23,829 nucleotides of DNA from Planktomarina sp. (GTDB lineage: Bacteria; Pseudomonadota; Alphaproteobacteria; Rhodobacterales; Rhodobacteraceae). Both the position numbers and the translations under genes were made by a program. The stretch lies in assembly GCA_016780825.1 (NCBI GenBank), contig JADHLF010000040.1, forward strand, positions 1 to 23,829, given 5' to 3'. The notes under the pieces were generated by a model. The model saw only the letters and a list, made by a program, of their open reading frames with translations. It was not told the origin of the DNA and searched no databases. This document shows positions 7,190 through 15,618 of the stretch, one piece after another (position 1 is the stretch's first letter; every line of letters begins with the position of its first letter).

Positions 7190-7882
7190 ATGACCGGGAT
7201 GTCAAACAGGTTACACTCACTCAAACCCACCAGCCGGAGACCGTTGCATGGCTTGATGGTGCTTTTGGTGGAAGACAGCCTCACCGCGGGCGAGGCCGTG
7301 CGTTTAATGTGCATCACCTCTGGCGCGCGATTGAGGCGGGCAGACTGTATGACTAGCGCGCGGCGACACCTGAGAATTTATCGTCCAGATGTCGCCATTG
7401 TCGATATGGGCCTGCCAGATGGAGACGGCGCTGAGTTGATCGCAGAGCTTGCGCAGGCCAATCCCCGCACACAGACCATCATCGGTCTTTCCGCAGATCC
7501 AAGCCGCGCCACCGCAGCAATGGAGGCGGGTGCGGATAGTTTCATCGAAAAGCCCCTCAATTCTGTGGCGGGATTTCAAAGTGCAATCTTGATGAACCTG
7601 CCACATCATCGCCGCCCAATGGACATTCGTCTCTTGCCAGATTTAGCATTTGAGGCAGACCAACGCGCCCTGCATGAAGATTTAATCCATGCTCTAGAAT
7701 TGCTCAACAACACCAAGGACGGAGCTAACCCCGGCTATCTTGCGGCCTTTGTCACTGGCGTGGCCCGCACCGCCTCAGATCCAACGCTGGAGCAGGCCGC
7801 GGAGCAATATTCAACCACTCAGAACCCGTCCGATCTCCGCGCGGCCTTGACGGATTTCTTGGCTGATAAAATAGCAGTCTGA
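7190..7882 (+). CDS. response-regulator receiver protein with helical C-terminal region
   Basis: The 230-residue product has a receiver domain at roughly residues 22-140 with every canonical residue: the acidic pair in LVEDS, the phospho-acceptor Asp in VDMGLPDGDG, the Ser of IIGLSAD and the Lys of FIEKP. A ~20-residue basic N-terminal extension precedes it. The ~90 residues after it (from ILMNLPHHRR) look helical and contain no helix-turn-helix, GGDEF, EAL or kinase motif I recognise. It is therefore probably a signalling relay or protein-protein regulator, not a DNA-binding protein. No histidine kinase or phosphotransferase gene is nearby. GTAAGGGGG lies upstream of the ATG as a ribosome site. 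Confidence 0.88.
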   Translation: MTGMSNRLHSLKPTSRRPLHGLMVLLVEDSLTAGEAVRLMCITSGARLRRADCMTSARRHLRIYRPDVAIVDMGLPDGDGAELIAELAQANPRTQTIIGLSADPSRATAAMEAGADSFIEKPLNSVAGFQSAILMNLPHHRRPMDIRLLPDLAFEADQRALHEDLIHALELLNNTKDGANPGYLAAFVTGVARTASDPTLEQAAEQYSTTQNPSDLRAALTDFLADKIAV

Positions 7883-7939
7883 GAGGGCAAGCGAATGGCC
7901 GCCTCTGGCACTCATCCCGCCGGCCCGATCCCCTAGGCG

Positions 7940-9715
7940 CTATTCCGGAGCGATAACCCGAAGCGACAACTCCCGCAGTTGCTCATTCGTAGGCTCGGAT
8001 GGGGCGGCCATCATGAGATCTTCTGCCCGCTGGTTCATCGGGAACATGATCACTTCGCGAATGTTGGCCTCGTCAGCCAAAAGCATCACGATCCGGTCGA
8101 TGCCAGCGGCACAGCCACCGTGGGGTGGGGCACCGTATTGGAAGGCATTGACCATGCCGCCGAAGCGCTTTTCAACCTCTTCCTTGCCATATCCAGCAAT
8201 TTCAAAGGCTTTAAACATGATCTCTGGGCGGTGATTCCGAATCGCACCGCTGACCAGCTCATAGCCATTACAGGCCAGGTCATATTGATACCCCAGCACC
8301 TGCAAAGGATCACCTTGGAGGGCCTCCATGCCGCCTTGTGGCATCGAAAATGGATTGTGCTCAAAATCAATCTTGCCGGTTTCTTCATCTTTCTCATAGA
8401 TCGGAAAATCCACGATCCAAGCAAAGGCGAAGCGCTCTTTATCCGTCAGGCCCAATTCATCGCCAATCACCATCCGCGCCTTACCCGCAACCCCTTCAAA
8501 TGCTTTCCGCTTGCCGCCCAAGAAGAATGCCGCATCGCCAACCCCAAGTCCCAACTGCTGGCGAATGGCCTCTGTGCGCTCTGGGCCGATGTTCTTGGCC
8601 AATGGCCCCGCCGCCTCCATGCCTTCGCCTTGATCGCGCCAGAAGATATAACCCATGCCCGGCAGACCTTCTTTTTGAGCAAAAGCATTCATGCGGTCAC
8701 AGAATTTTCTGCTGCCACCTTTGGGCGCCGGAATGGCGCGAATTTCCGTGCCCTCTTGCTCCAAAAGCTTTGCGAAAATGGCAAAACCAGAGCCCGCAAA
8801 ATGCTCAGAAACCACCTGCATCTTAATCGGGTTGCGCAAATCTGGTTTATCAGTGCCATACCAAAGGGCCGCATCGCGATAGCTGATTTGCGCCCATGTT
8901 TGATCCACTTTCCGACCGCCACCGAACTCCTCAAACACGCCGGTCAAGACCGGTTGGATGGTGTCAAAAACATCTTGCTGATCAACAAAAGACATCTCTA
9001 AATCAAGTTGATAGAAGTCTGTTGGCGAGCGATCAGCGCGTGGGTCTTCATCGCGAAAACACGGGGCAATCTGGAAATACTTATCAAAGCCCGAGACCAT
9101 AATCAGCTGTTTGAACTGCTGCGGCGCTTGCGGCAGCGCATAGAACTTACCCGGGTGCAAGCGCGATGGCACCAGAAAGTCCCGCGCGCCCTCGGGGCTC
9201 GAGGCGGTGATGATCGGCGTTTGAAACTCGCGAAACCCTTGATCCCACATCCGGCGGCGCATCGAGGCCACGACGTCGGAGCGCATTTTCATATTCTTTT
9301 GCAGCTTCTCCCGGCGCAGATCGAGGTAGCGATACTTCAACCGTGTCTCTTCGGGATATTCTTGCTCTCCAAACACCATCAATGGCAGCTCATTCGCCGC
9401 GCCCAAAACCTCCAGATCGCGGATGAACACCTCAATCTCTCCCGTAGGAATTTTCGGGTTCACCAATTCCGCGTCGCGGGCTTTGACGGTGCCATCAATC
9501 CGAATGCACCATTCGCTGCGCAGTTTTTCCACCTCTTTGAACACCGGGCTGTCCGGATCACAAAGCACCTGGGTCACCCCATAGTGATCGCGCAGATCGA
9601 TGAAGAGCAAACCGCCGTGGTCGCGCACGCGATGCACCCATCCCGAGAGGCGGATTGTCTCGCCAACATTGTTGATGGTCAAGTCGGCACAGGTGTGGCT
9701 GCGATAGGCATGCAT
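7940..9715 (-). CDS. aspS: aspartyl-tRNA synthetase, likely non-discriminating
   Basis: A 591-residue bacterial-type class IIb synthetase that charges tRNA-Asp. In order: an OB-fold anticodon-binding domain (residues ~1-110, SGWVHRVRDHGGLLFIDLRD), motif 2 region (QAPQQFKQLIMVSGFDKYFQIAPCFRDED), the bacterial GAD insertion domain, and motif 3 (GAPPHGGCAAGIDRIVMLL). The residue aligned to E. coli L30 in the anticodon domain is histidine (H33), as in synthetases that also charge tRNA-Asn. This suggests, but does not prove, indirect Asn-tRNA formation through GatCAB. A GAAGGAGCC ribosome site lies just before the ATG. It converges with the receiver-domain gene on its 3' side. Confidence 0.96.
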   Translation of the reverse strand: MHAYRSHTCADLTINNVGETIRLSGWVHRVRDHGGLLFIDLRDHYGVTQVLCDPDSPVFKEVEKLRSEWCIRIDGTVKARDAELVNPKIPTGEIEVFIRDLEVLGAANELPLMVFGEQEYPEETRLKYRYLDLRREKLQKNMKMRSDVVASMRRRMWDQGFREFQTPIITASSPEGARDFLVPSRLHPGKFYALPQAPQQFKQLIMVSGFDKYFQIAPCFRDEDPRADRSPTDFYQLDLEMSFVDQQDVFDTIQPVLTGVFEEFGGGRKVDQTWAQISYRDAALWYGTDKPDLRNPIKMQVVSEHFAGSGFAIFAKLLEQEGTEIRAIPAPKGGSRKFCDRMNAFAQKEGLPGMGYIFWRDQGEGMEAAGPLAKNIGPERTEAIRQQLGLGVGDAAFFLGGKRKAFEGVAGKARMVIGDELGLTDKERFAFAWIVDFPIYEKDEETGKIDFEHNPFSMPQGGMEALQGDPLQVLGYQYDLACNGYELVSGAIRNHRPEIMFKAFEIAGYGKEEVEKRFGGMVNAFQYGAPPHGGCAAGIDRIVMLLADEANIREVIMFPMNQRAEDLMMAAPSEPTNEQLRELSLRVIAPE

Positions 9716-9743
9716 GGGTCAGGCTCCTTCAAGCGGTCGCGCT

Positions 9744-9772
9744 GATACATCCCGACAGGCGCATAAAGTCAA
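9744..9772 (-). promoter_or_regulatory. aspS: candidate aspS promoter
   Basis: Read on the minus strand, TTGACT (9772-9767) and TGTATC (9749-9744) are separated by 17 bases. The -35 is good and the -10 moderate. This would give a leader of about 20-25 bases containing the GGAG ribosome site of aspS. Confidence 0.4.
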
Positions 9773-9810
9773 GCCAATCCGCGGATTTCTGCCTCACCTA
9801 TAGAAAAATT

Positions 9811-10050
9811 TCAGCTATGAGCACGTGATTGCCCGTCAAACAGCTTTCGCGCGCTCATTTTTCTGTAAAGTTTAGAAATAATTTGGCTGGCGGTTTTTTC
9901 AAATAAAAAGGGCAGGATCGCATGGATCAGAGCACAGATCGCGGCTGCCAAGAGCATCACAAAATAATAGCTCGCATGCAGAAAATGCTGCCCGTAGCTT
10001 TCGTCAACATTTCTCAAATGCGCGGTGAAATAATTCGGTGAAGGGGTCAT
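9811..10050 (-). CDS. DUF6356 family small membrane protein
   Basis: A 79-residue protein with one strongly hydrophobic segment (YYFVMLLAAAICALIHAILPFLF) followed by a basic amphipathic tail (KTASQIISKLYRKMSARK). The N-terminal HLRNVDESYGQHFLHA and the ALIHAILPFLF core match the pattern I know as DUF6356, small alphaproteobacterial membrane proteins of unknown role. A GGAG ribosome site lies seven bases upstream of the ATG. It is divergent from the Lrp-family regulator with 100 bases between starts. It lies about 95 bases upstream of aspS in the same direction, but the aspS promoter candidate sits between them. Confidence 0.75.
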   Translation of the reverse strand: MTPSPNYFTAHLRNVDESYGQHFLHASYYFVMLLAAAICALIHAILPFLFEKTASQIISKLYRKMSARKLFDGQSRAHS

Positions 10051-10150
10051 GTCAAAGCTCCAAAATTGCTGATATGAGCTTAAATCAACCAGGGTGAATT
10101 TTTTCCCAAATTTTCTTTTTATTGTTAGATTTGCGTGATAATATTTCGAA

Positions 10151-10624
10151 ATGTCGGATAAATTTGTAACATATGATGACTATGACCGCGCCATATTGCA
10201 ACAAATGCAACGCAATTCTGCGCAATCGTTAGAGGAATTGTCTGAGGCGGTGCACCTGTCACGCAATGCGGTTTGGCGGCGAGTCAAGCGCCTGCAAGAC
10301 AGTGGTCTTTTGAAGGCGCGTGTGGCGCTTCTGGATGCGCAAAAGATCGGGCTTGGTTTGACTGTCTTTGTGTCAATCTCTGTGCGGAGCCACAGCAAAG
10401 ATTGGGCCGATCAATTTACAAAGGTCATTCGCAGCCTGCCGCAGGTACAATCGGCCTATCGCACCTCGGGACATCAAGACTATTTAATCAAAGCGCGCGT
10501 GCGCGACGTGCAAGCCTATGATGAGCTATATCAGCGTCTGATTTCGCGCATCGAACTGGCCGATGTCAGCGCCAGCTTCGTGATGGAAGAACTCAAAGAT
10601 ACAACCGAATTGCCCTTGCCCTAG
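10151..10624 (+). CDS. Lrp/AsnC family transcriptional regulator
   Basis: A 157-residue regulator with the family's two domains. An N-terminal winged helix-turn-helix (about residues 10-60, LEELSEAVHLSRNAVWRRVKRLQDSGLL) binds DNA. A C-terminal RAM/ligand-sensing domain (VFVSISVRSHSKDWADQF...) includes the conserved GHQDYLIKARV segment and drives oligomer formation. Effectors are usually amino acids. The start has no Shine-Dalgarno sequence, and a TAATAT hexamer ends seven bases upstream of the ATG. It is divergent from the DUF6356 gene and lies 139 bases upstream of carB. Control of either neighbour or of itself is plausible but not shown. Confidence 0.92.
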   Translation: MSDKFVTYDDYDRAILQQMQRNSAQSLEELSEAVHLSRNAVWRRVKRLQDSGLLKARVALLDAQKIGLGLTVFVSISVRSHSKDWADQFTKVIRSLPQVQSAYRTSGHQDYLIKARVRDVQAYDELYQRLISRIELADVSASFVMEELKDTTELPLP

Positions 10625-10626
10625 GG

Positions 10627-10671
10627 TGCGGCGCCGCGGGCTTGTGCCAATCTTCAAATCCGGGCGCCGCA
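10627..10671 (+). other. 9-bp inverted repeat between the Lrp gene and carB
   Basis: TGCGGCGCC (10627-10635) and GGCGCCGCA (10663-10671) are perfect complements with a 27-base loop, beginning three bases after the Lrp-gene stop. The left arm overlaps a local GCGGCGCCGC palindrome. There is no T-run, so this may be a weak terminator, an RNA structure or an operator. Confidence 0.35.
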
Positions 10672-10698
10672 AACTGAACTTCAATATCACAAAGCCCC

Positions 10699-10726
10699 TT
10701 GCACCCATGACCTCCTTCCCTATAAG
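10699..10726 (+). promoter_or_regulatory. carB: candidate carB promoter
   Basis: TTGCAC (10699-10704), a 16-base spacer, then TATAAG (10721-10726), a good sigma-70-like pair. The predicted leader of about 30 bases carries GAAGGA before the carB ATG at 10764. carB therefore probably does not depend on read-through from the Lrp gene. Confidence 0.55.
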
Positions 10727-10763
10727 GCAGGACAGTTTGCGCCCGACACTGAAGGATAGATTC

Positions 10764-13700
10764 ATGCCGAAGAGAACTGACATTAAATCCATTATGATTA
10801 TTGGAGCGGGCCCCATTGTCATCGGTCAAGCCTGTGAGTTCGATTACTCCGGCGCCCAGGCCTGCAAGGCTCTGCGCGAAGAAGGCTACCGCGTGATTTT
10901 GGTCAATTCAAATCCAGCCACCATTATGACCGATCCAGATATGGCCGATGCCACCTATATCGAGCCCATCACACCTGAGACGGTGGCGAAGATCATTGAG
11001 ATAGAGCGCCCCGACGCGCTGCTGCCCACGATGGGCGGACAAACCGGCCTGAACACCTCGCTTGCGCTAGAGGAAATGGGCGTCTTGGACAAGTTTGGCG
11101 TTGAGATGATCGGTGCGAAACGCCCGGCGATTGAAATGGCCGAAGACCGCAAGCTGTTTCGCGAAGCCATGGATCGGCTTGGCCTTGAAAACCCGCGCGC
11201 CACCATTGCTGAGACGATGGAAGAATGTATGGCAGCGCTCGATGACATCGGCCTACCCGCGATCATTCGCCCGGCCTTCACATTGGGCGGCACAGGCGGT
11301 GGCGTGGCGTATAACCGAGAGGATTATATGCATTTTTGCAAAACCGGCTTGGACGCGTCCCCCGTCAGTCAAATCTTGATTGATGAGAGCCTTTTGGGTT
11401 GGAAAGAGTATGAAATGGAAGTGGTGCGCGACTCCGCCGATAACGCAATAATCGTCTGCTCTATTGAGAATATGGACCCGATGGGCGTGCATACCGGCGA
11501 CAGCATCACCGTGGCCCCGGCCCTGACCTTGACCGATAAAGAATACCAAATCATGCGCAACGCCAGCATTGCCGTTCTGCGCGAGATTGGCGTTGAAACC
11601 GGTGGCTCGAATGTTCAATGGGCCGTGAACCCAGAAAATGGCCGCATGGTGGTCATCGAGATGAACCCGCGCGTGTCACGCTCATCGGCGCTCGCCTCCA
11701 AGGCAACTGGATTTCCAATCGCGAAAATCGCAGCAAAATTGGCGGTTGGTTATACCCTGGATGAGTTGGACAATGACATCACCAAAGTCACCCCAGCCAG
11801 CTTTGAGCCCTCCATCGACTATGTGGTCACAAAAATTCCACGCTTCGCATTCGAAAAATTTCCAGGATCTCAAGCGGTGCTCTCCACTGCGATGAAATCT
11901 GTTGGCGAGGCTATGGCCATCGGGCGCAGTTTTCACGAGTCGGTCCAAAAGGCGCTGGCCTCCATGGAAACTGGTCTCACAGGTTTTGACGAGGTCGAAA
12001 TCGACGGCATGCCCGGAGCGGATGACTTGGTCCTTCGTGACGGAATCTTGGTTGGTCAAAACCCCGAAGCTCAAATGGCGATCGACAAGGCGCTGACCCG
12101 CGAGCTTGCGATCCAATCTCCAGACCGGATGCGGGTCATTGGCCATGCGATGCGCTTCGGATTTTCCGATGACGAGCTGCACAGCATCACCCGGTTTGAT
12201 CCGTGGTTCTTGGCGCGCATTCGCGAAATCATCGAGATGGAAACCGTCATCAAGGCAGAAGGCCTGCCCAGTGATGAAAAGGGGTTGCGCCGCATTAAAA
12301 TGATGGGGTTCACCGATGGCCGTCTGGCGATTTTAACAGGCCGCATAGAGGCTGACATCCGCGAAACGCGGCAAGCGCTTGGTGTTGTTGCCTCCTTTAA
12401 GCGCATCGACACCTGCGCCGCCGAATTTGAAGCGCAAACCCCTTATATGTATTCCACCTATGAAGCCCCAGCGATGGGCTCAACCGAATGCGAAGCACGG
12501 CCATCTGATCGCAAAAAAGTGGTTATTCTCGGCGGTGGGCCAAACCGAATTGGTCAAGGCATTGAATTTGACTATTGCTGTTGCCACGCCTGCTATTCCC
12601 TCACAGATCAGGGCTATGAGACCATTATGGTCAACTGCAATCCTGAAACTGTAAGCACAGATTATGACACCTCAGACCGCCTGTATTTTGAACCTTTGAC
12701 CTATGAGCATGTGATGGAAATCCTGCGAGTCGAGCAAGAGAACGGCACGCTTCATGGCGTGATTGTGCAATTCGGCGGGCAAACACCGCTGAAGCTGGCC
12801 AATGCCCTCGAGGAAGCGGGCATCCCAATTTTGGGCACCACACCCGATGCAATCGACCTTGCCGAAGACCGCGAACGCTTCCAAGAGCTGGTCAATACTC
12901 TCAAGCTCAAACAGCCCAGGAATGGCATTGCGCATTCTGACGCGGAAGCCCTGGCGATGGCGGCCCAAATCGGTTTCCCGCTTGTCATACGCCCGTCCTA
13001 TGTCTTGGGTGGCCGCGCAATGGAAATTGTCCGCGATCAAGCCAATCTTGAACGCTATATTTCCGAAGCCGTTGTGGTCTCGGGCGATAGCCCCGTGCTG
13101 CTGGACAGCTACCTCTCTGGTGCGGTTGAGATTGACGTAGACGCGCTTTGCGACGGCACGCATGTGCATGTTGCCGGCATCATGCAGCATATCGAAGAGG
13201 CCGGCGTGCATTCAGGTGACAGCGCCTGCTCGTTGCCGCCCTACTCTTTATCGCAAGCCATCATCCACCAATTGAAACAGCAAACCGAAGCCTTGGCGCT
13301 GGCGTTGAATGTTGTCGGATTGATGAATGTGCAATTCGCGGTCAAAGATGGTGAGATTTACTTGATCGAGGTGAACCCGCGCGCCAGCCGCACCGTACCC
13401 TTCGTGGCCAAAGCCGTGCGCAGCCCGATTGCCGCCATTGCGGCCAGAATTATGGCCGGTGAACCCTTGAGCAATTTTGACCTGGTTGATCCGGCCAGCA
13501 TCAAAGGCTTTGCGGTGAAAGAGGCGGTTCTACCCTTTGCACGCTTCCCCGGTGTCGATACGCTGCTGGGGCCGGAAATGCGCTCCACGGGTGAGGTCAT
13601 GGGATTTGACAGCAAATTCCACCGAGCCTTTTACAAGGCGCAATTGGGCGCGGGCACCCTATTGCCCACCTCCGGCAAAGTCTTCCTATCCATAAAAGAT

Positions 13701-14060
13701 GATGACAAGGGAGCGATGTTGATCGAAGCGGCCACCTGTTTGGTGGATATGGGCCTTAGCCTGACCGCCACCTCTGGAACCGCGGCCTTCCTTGCCAAGG
13801 CTGGCATCACCAGCACCGTGGTCAATAAGGTCTATGAAGGCCGCCCAAATATTGTTGATCAGATCAAAGATGGCGATATCGCCCTCATCTTGAACACCAC
13901 TGAAGGCGCGCAGGCCGTCGATGATAGCCGCAGCATGCGGGCTGCGGCCTTGATGGATAAGATTCCATATTTTACCACCCTGGCCGGCAGCCATGCCGCC
14001 GCTTTCGCCATCAAAGCCCATGCAGAGGGCGATGTGGGTGTAAAAGCCTTGCAAGGGTAA
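10764..14060 (+). CDS. carB: carbamoyl-phosphate synthase large subunit
   Basis: CarB uses ammonia delivered by CarA, bicarbonate and two ATP to make carbamoyl phosphate for arginine and pyrimidine synthesis. The 1098-residue product shows the duplicated architecture. The first ATP-grasp carboxyphosphate half begins KSIMIIGAGPIVIGQACEFDYSG and carries NPRVSRSSALASKATG. An oligomerisation region follows. The second ATP-grasp half begins KKVVILGGGPNRIGQGIEFDYCC and carries NPRASRTVPFVAKA. The C-terminal MGS-like allosteric domain is from about residue 950. Length is slightly above the E. coli enzyme, normal for alphaproteobacteria. The frame is open back to 10626, but ATG 10764 (MPKRTDIKSI) has a GAAGGA ribosome site and the family N-terminus. 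carA is not in this window. Confidence 0.97.
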   Translation: MPKRTDIKSIMIIGAGPIVIGQACEFDYSGAQACKALREEGYRVILVNSNPATIMTDPDMADATYIEPITPETVAKIIEIERPDALLPTMGGQTGLNTSLALEEMGVLDKFGVEMIGAKRPAIEMAEDRKLFREAMDRLGLENPRATIAETMEECMAALDDIGLPAIIRPAFTLGGTGGGVAYNREDYMHFCKTGLDASPVSQILIDESLLGWKEYEMEVVRDSADNAIIVCSIENMDPMGVHTGDSITVAPALTLTDKEYQIMRNASIAVLREIGVETGGSNVQWAVNPENGRMVVIEMNPRVSRSSALASKATGFPIAKIAAKLAVGYTLDELDNDITKVTPASFEPSIDYVVTKIPRFAFEKFPGSQAVLSTAMKSVGEAMAIGRSFHESVQKALASMETGLTGFDEVEIDGMPGADDLVLRDGILVGQNPEAQMAIDKALTRELAIQSPDRMRVIGHAMRFGFSDDELHSITRFDPWFLARIREIIEMETVIKAEGLPSDEKGLRRIKMMGFTDGRLAILTGRIEADIRETRQALGVVASFKRIDTCAAEFEAQTPYMYSTYEAPAMGSTECEARPSDRKKVVILGGGPNRIGQGIEFDYCCCHACYSLTDQGYETIMVNCNPETVSTDYDTSDRLYFEPLTYEHVMEILRVEQENGTLHGVIVQFGGQTPLKLANALEEAGIPILGTTPDAIDLAEDRERFQELVNTLKLKQPRNGIAHSDAEALAMAAQIGFPLVIRPSYVLGGRAMEIVRDQANLERYISEAVVVSGDSPVLLDSYLSGAVEIDVDALCDGTHVHVAGIMQHIEEAGVHSGDSACSLPPYSLSQAIIHQLKQQTEALALALNVVGLMNVQFAVKDGEIYLIEVNPRASRTVPFVAKAVRSPIAAIAARIMAGEPLSNFDLVDPASIKGFAVKEAVLPFARFPGVDTLLGPEMRSTGEVMGFDSKFHRAFYKAQLGAGTLLPTSGKVFLSIKDDDKGAMLIEAATCLVDMGLSLTATSGTAAFLAKAGITSTVVNKVYEGRPNIVDQIKDGDIALILNTTEGAQAVDDSRSMRAAALMDKIPYFTTLAGSHAAAFAIKAHAEGDVGVKALQG

Positions 14061-14112
14061 AGGCGCCCAGAGCCCATCCACGCGGAGTGCCCGCTTGGGG
14101 ATGGGGCTGCCT
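14061..14112. terminator. stem-loop between convergent carB and arsH
   Basis: AGCCCATCC (14071-14079) pairs with GGAT-GGGGCT (14099-14108) with one bulged G; AGGC (14061-14064) and GCCT (14109-14112) can extend the base. It fills the 55-base gap between convergent stops. No T-run is present on either strand, so its terminator role is tentative. Confidence 0.35.
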
Positions 14113-14115
14113 AGA

Positions 14116-14832
14116 TCATATGTCTTTCAGTGAGACGCGTTTGTGCAGCTCTTCCGCCGTCTCGACGCGTTCTGAATAGCGATCCACCAGCATCTCCTTG
14201 CGCCCACGCGTCATAACGGTGAAACGCGCCAACTCCTCCATCACATCCACGACCCGATTATAAAAAGACGACGGCTTCATCCGCCCGTTTTCGAATTCGA
14301 GCCAAGCCTTTGGTAAAGAGCTTTGATTTGGAATTGTGATCATCCGCATCCAACGCCCCAGAATCCGCATTTGATTGACCGAATTAAACGATTGCGAGCC
14401 ACCAGAAACCTGCATCAAAGCAAGAGTCTTGCCCTGTGTCGGGCGCAGGCCACCAATGGCAGACAGTGGGATCCAATCGATTTGAGTTTTTAAAATTCCA
14501 GTCATCGCCCCGTGCCGCTCAGGGCTGGACCACACCATTCCCTCGCTCCACAATGCCAATTCGCGCAGCTCTTGCACCTTAGGATGGCTGTCGGGCGCCC
14601 CATCGGGCAGGGGCAAGCCGGTGGGATCAAAGAACTTGGTTTCACAGCCCAAGGCCCGCAGAACCCGCGCGCCCTCTTCCGCCACCGCCCGGGAATAGCT
14701 TTGTGGTCTGAGCGACCCATAGAGCAGCAAAATACGTGGCGCATGCCCATCATCTTCCGGTCCTGCCAAGGCCGAAAAATCGATTGGGCGCAGCATCTTG
14801 GGATCATATAGCGGAACGTCAGTTTGGGACAT
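14116..14832 (-). CDS. arsH: ArsH, NADPH-dependent FMN reductase
   Basis: A 238-residue flavodoxin-like protein of the ArsH family, cytosolic and usually tetrameric. Family members oxidise trivalent methylated or aromatic arsenicals to the less toxic pentavalent form and also act as quinone or azo reductases. The FMN phosphate loop is GSLRPQSYSRAVAEEGARVL. The SPERHGAMTGILKTQIDWIPLS segment and the VSGGSQSFNSVNQMRILGRWMRM segment are diagnostic of ArsH. The ATG has a strong AGGAGGGGAG ribosome site. No arsR, arsC, arsB or acr3 gene is in the window, so this is an orphan copy between carB and tdk. Its substrate here cannot be read from context. Confidence 0.93.
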   Translation of the reverse strand: MSQTDVPLYDPKMLRPIDFSALAGPEDDGHAPRILLLYGSLRPQSYSRAVAEEGARVLRALGCETKFFDPTGLPLPDGAPDSHPKVQELRELALWSEGMVWSSPERHGAMTGILKTQIDWIPLSAIGGLRPTQGKTLALMQVSGGSQSFNSVNQMRILGRWMRMITIPNQSSLPKAWLEFENGRMKPSSFYNRVVDVMEELARFTVMTRGRKEMLVDRYSERVETAEELHKRVSLKDI

Positions 14833-14962
14833 TCTCCCCTCCTCCGGTCAAGGTGTCGCGCGCAACTAGCACCATTACAAGGGCAAGGAAAGCCGCGATC
14901 ATCGCCCAATGGATAGGCCCCCTCCCTCTTGCATCGACTCGGCGCTCGGGGCACATATCCGT

Positions 14963-15565
14963 ATGGCTAAGCTCTATTTCAACTACTCCACGATGAACGC
15001 CGGCAAATCGACTTTGCTGCTACAGGCTTCGCATAACTATAAGGAGCGCGGCATGCAGACCTATCTGCTCACCGCGCAGATGGACACAAGGGCCGGACAG
15101 GGTAAAATCGCCTCCCGCATCGGCATTGGCGAAGAGGCGGACACATTTACCACCCAGGATGACCTATTTCAGAAGATAAAAACGCGCCTGGCCGAGGGTC
15201 CGGTCGCCTGCGCCTTTGTTGATGAAGCGCAATTTTTGACCAAGGATCAAGTTTGGGCCCTGGCCCGCGTGGTCGATGACCTTAGCCTGCCCGTCATGTG
15301 CTATGGCCTGAGAGTGGATTTTATGGGAGAGCTGTTTCCCGGATCCGCCGCGCTTTTGGCCCTGGCCGATGAAATGCGTGAGGTGCGAACCATATGCCAC
15401 TGCGGCAAAAAGGCGACGATGGTGGTGCGATTTGACAGCACTGGCAAAGCCGTCACCGCCGGGGATCAAGTGCAGATTGGCGGCAATGAAACCTACCTAT
15501 CGCTCTGCCGCAAACATTACCGCGCCGCGGTGGCCGACGACAATTCTCCAGCCCTTCCAATCTAA
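14963..15565 (+). CDS. tdk: thymidine kinase
   Basis: A 200-residue type II thymidine kinase that phosphorylates thymidine to dTMP with ATP in the salvage pathway. The P-loop is STMNAGKST near the N-terminus, the Walker B-like acid is in FVDEAQFL, and the lasso/zinc domain uses the cysteines in TICHCGKKA and the LCRKHY segment. QIGGNETYLSLC is the thymidine-binding lasso. ATG 14963 (MAKLYFNYSTMNAGKS) gives the family N-terminus; the upstream in-frame ATG at 14909 would add 18 atypical residues. No Shine-Dalgarno precedes the ATG, and an ACATAT hexamer ends four bases before it. It is divergent from arsH with 130 bases between starts. Confidence 0.95.
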   Translation: MAKLYFNYSTMNAGKSTLLLQASHNYKERGMQTYLLTAQMDTRAGQGKIASRIGIGEEADTFTTQDDLFQKIKTRLAEGPVACAFVDEAQFLTKDQVWALARVVDDLSLPVMCYGLRVDFMGELFPGSAALLALADEMREVRTICHCGKKATMVVRFDSTGKAVTAGDQVQIGGNETYLSLCRKHYRAAVADDNSPALPI

Positions 15566-15618
15566 TCAAAGGCGCAGTCAGCTCCGAGATCCAACCGCCC
15601 CCGATCGCCGTTAACCAA

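Noticed and set aside
7979..9001. 340-codon plus-strand frame opposite aspS
   Set aside because: Antisense shadow of aspS; the aspS motifs are unambiguous on the minus strand.
14116..14832. Arsenic-resistance island around arsH
   Set aside because: Both neighbours are housekeeping genes (carB, tdk) and no other ars gene is present in the window.
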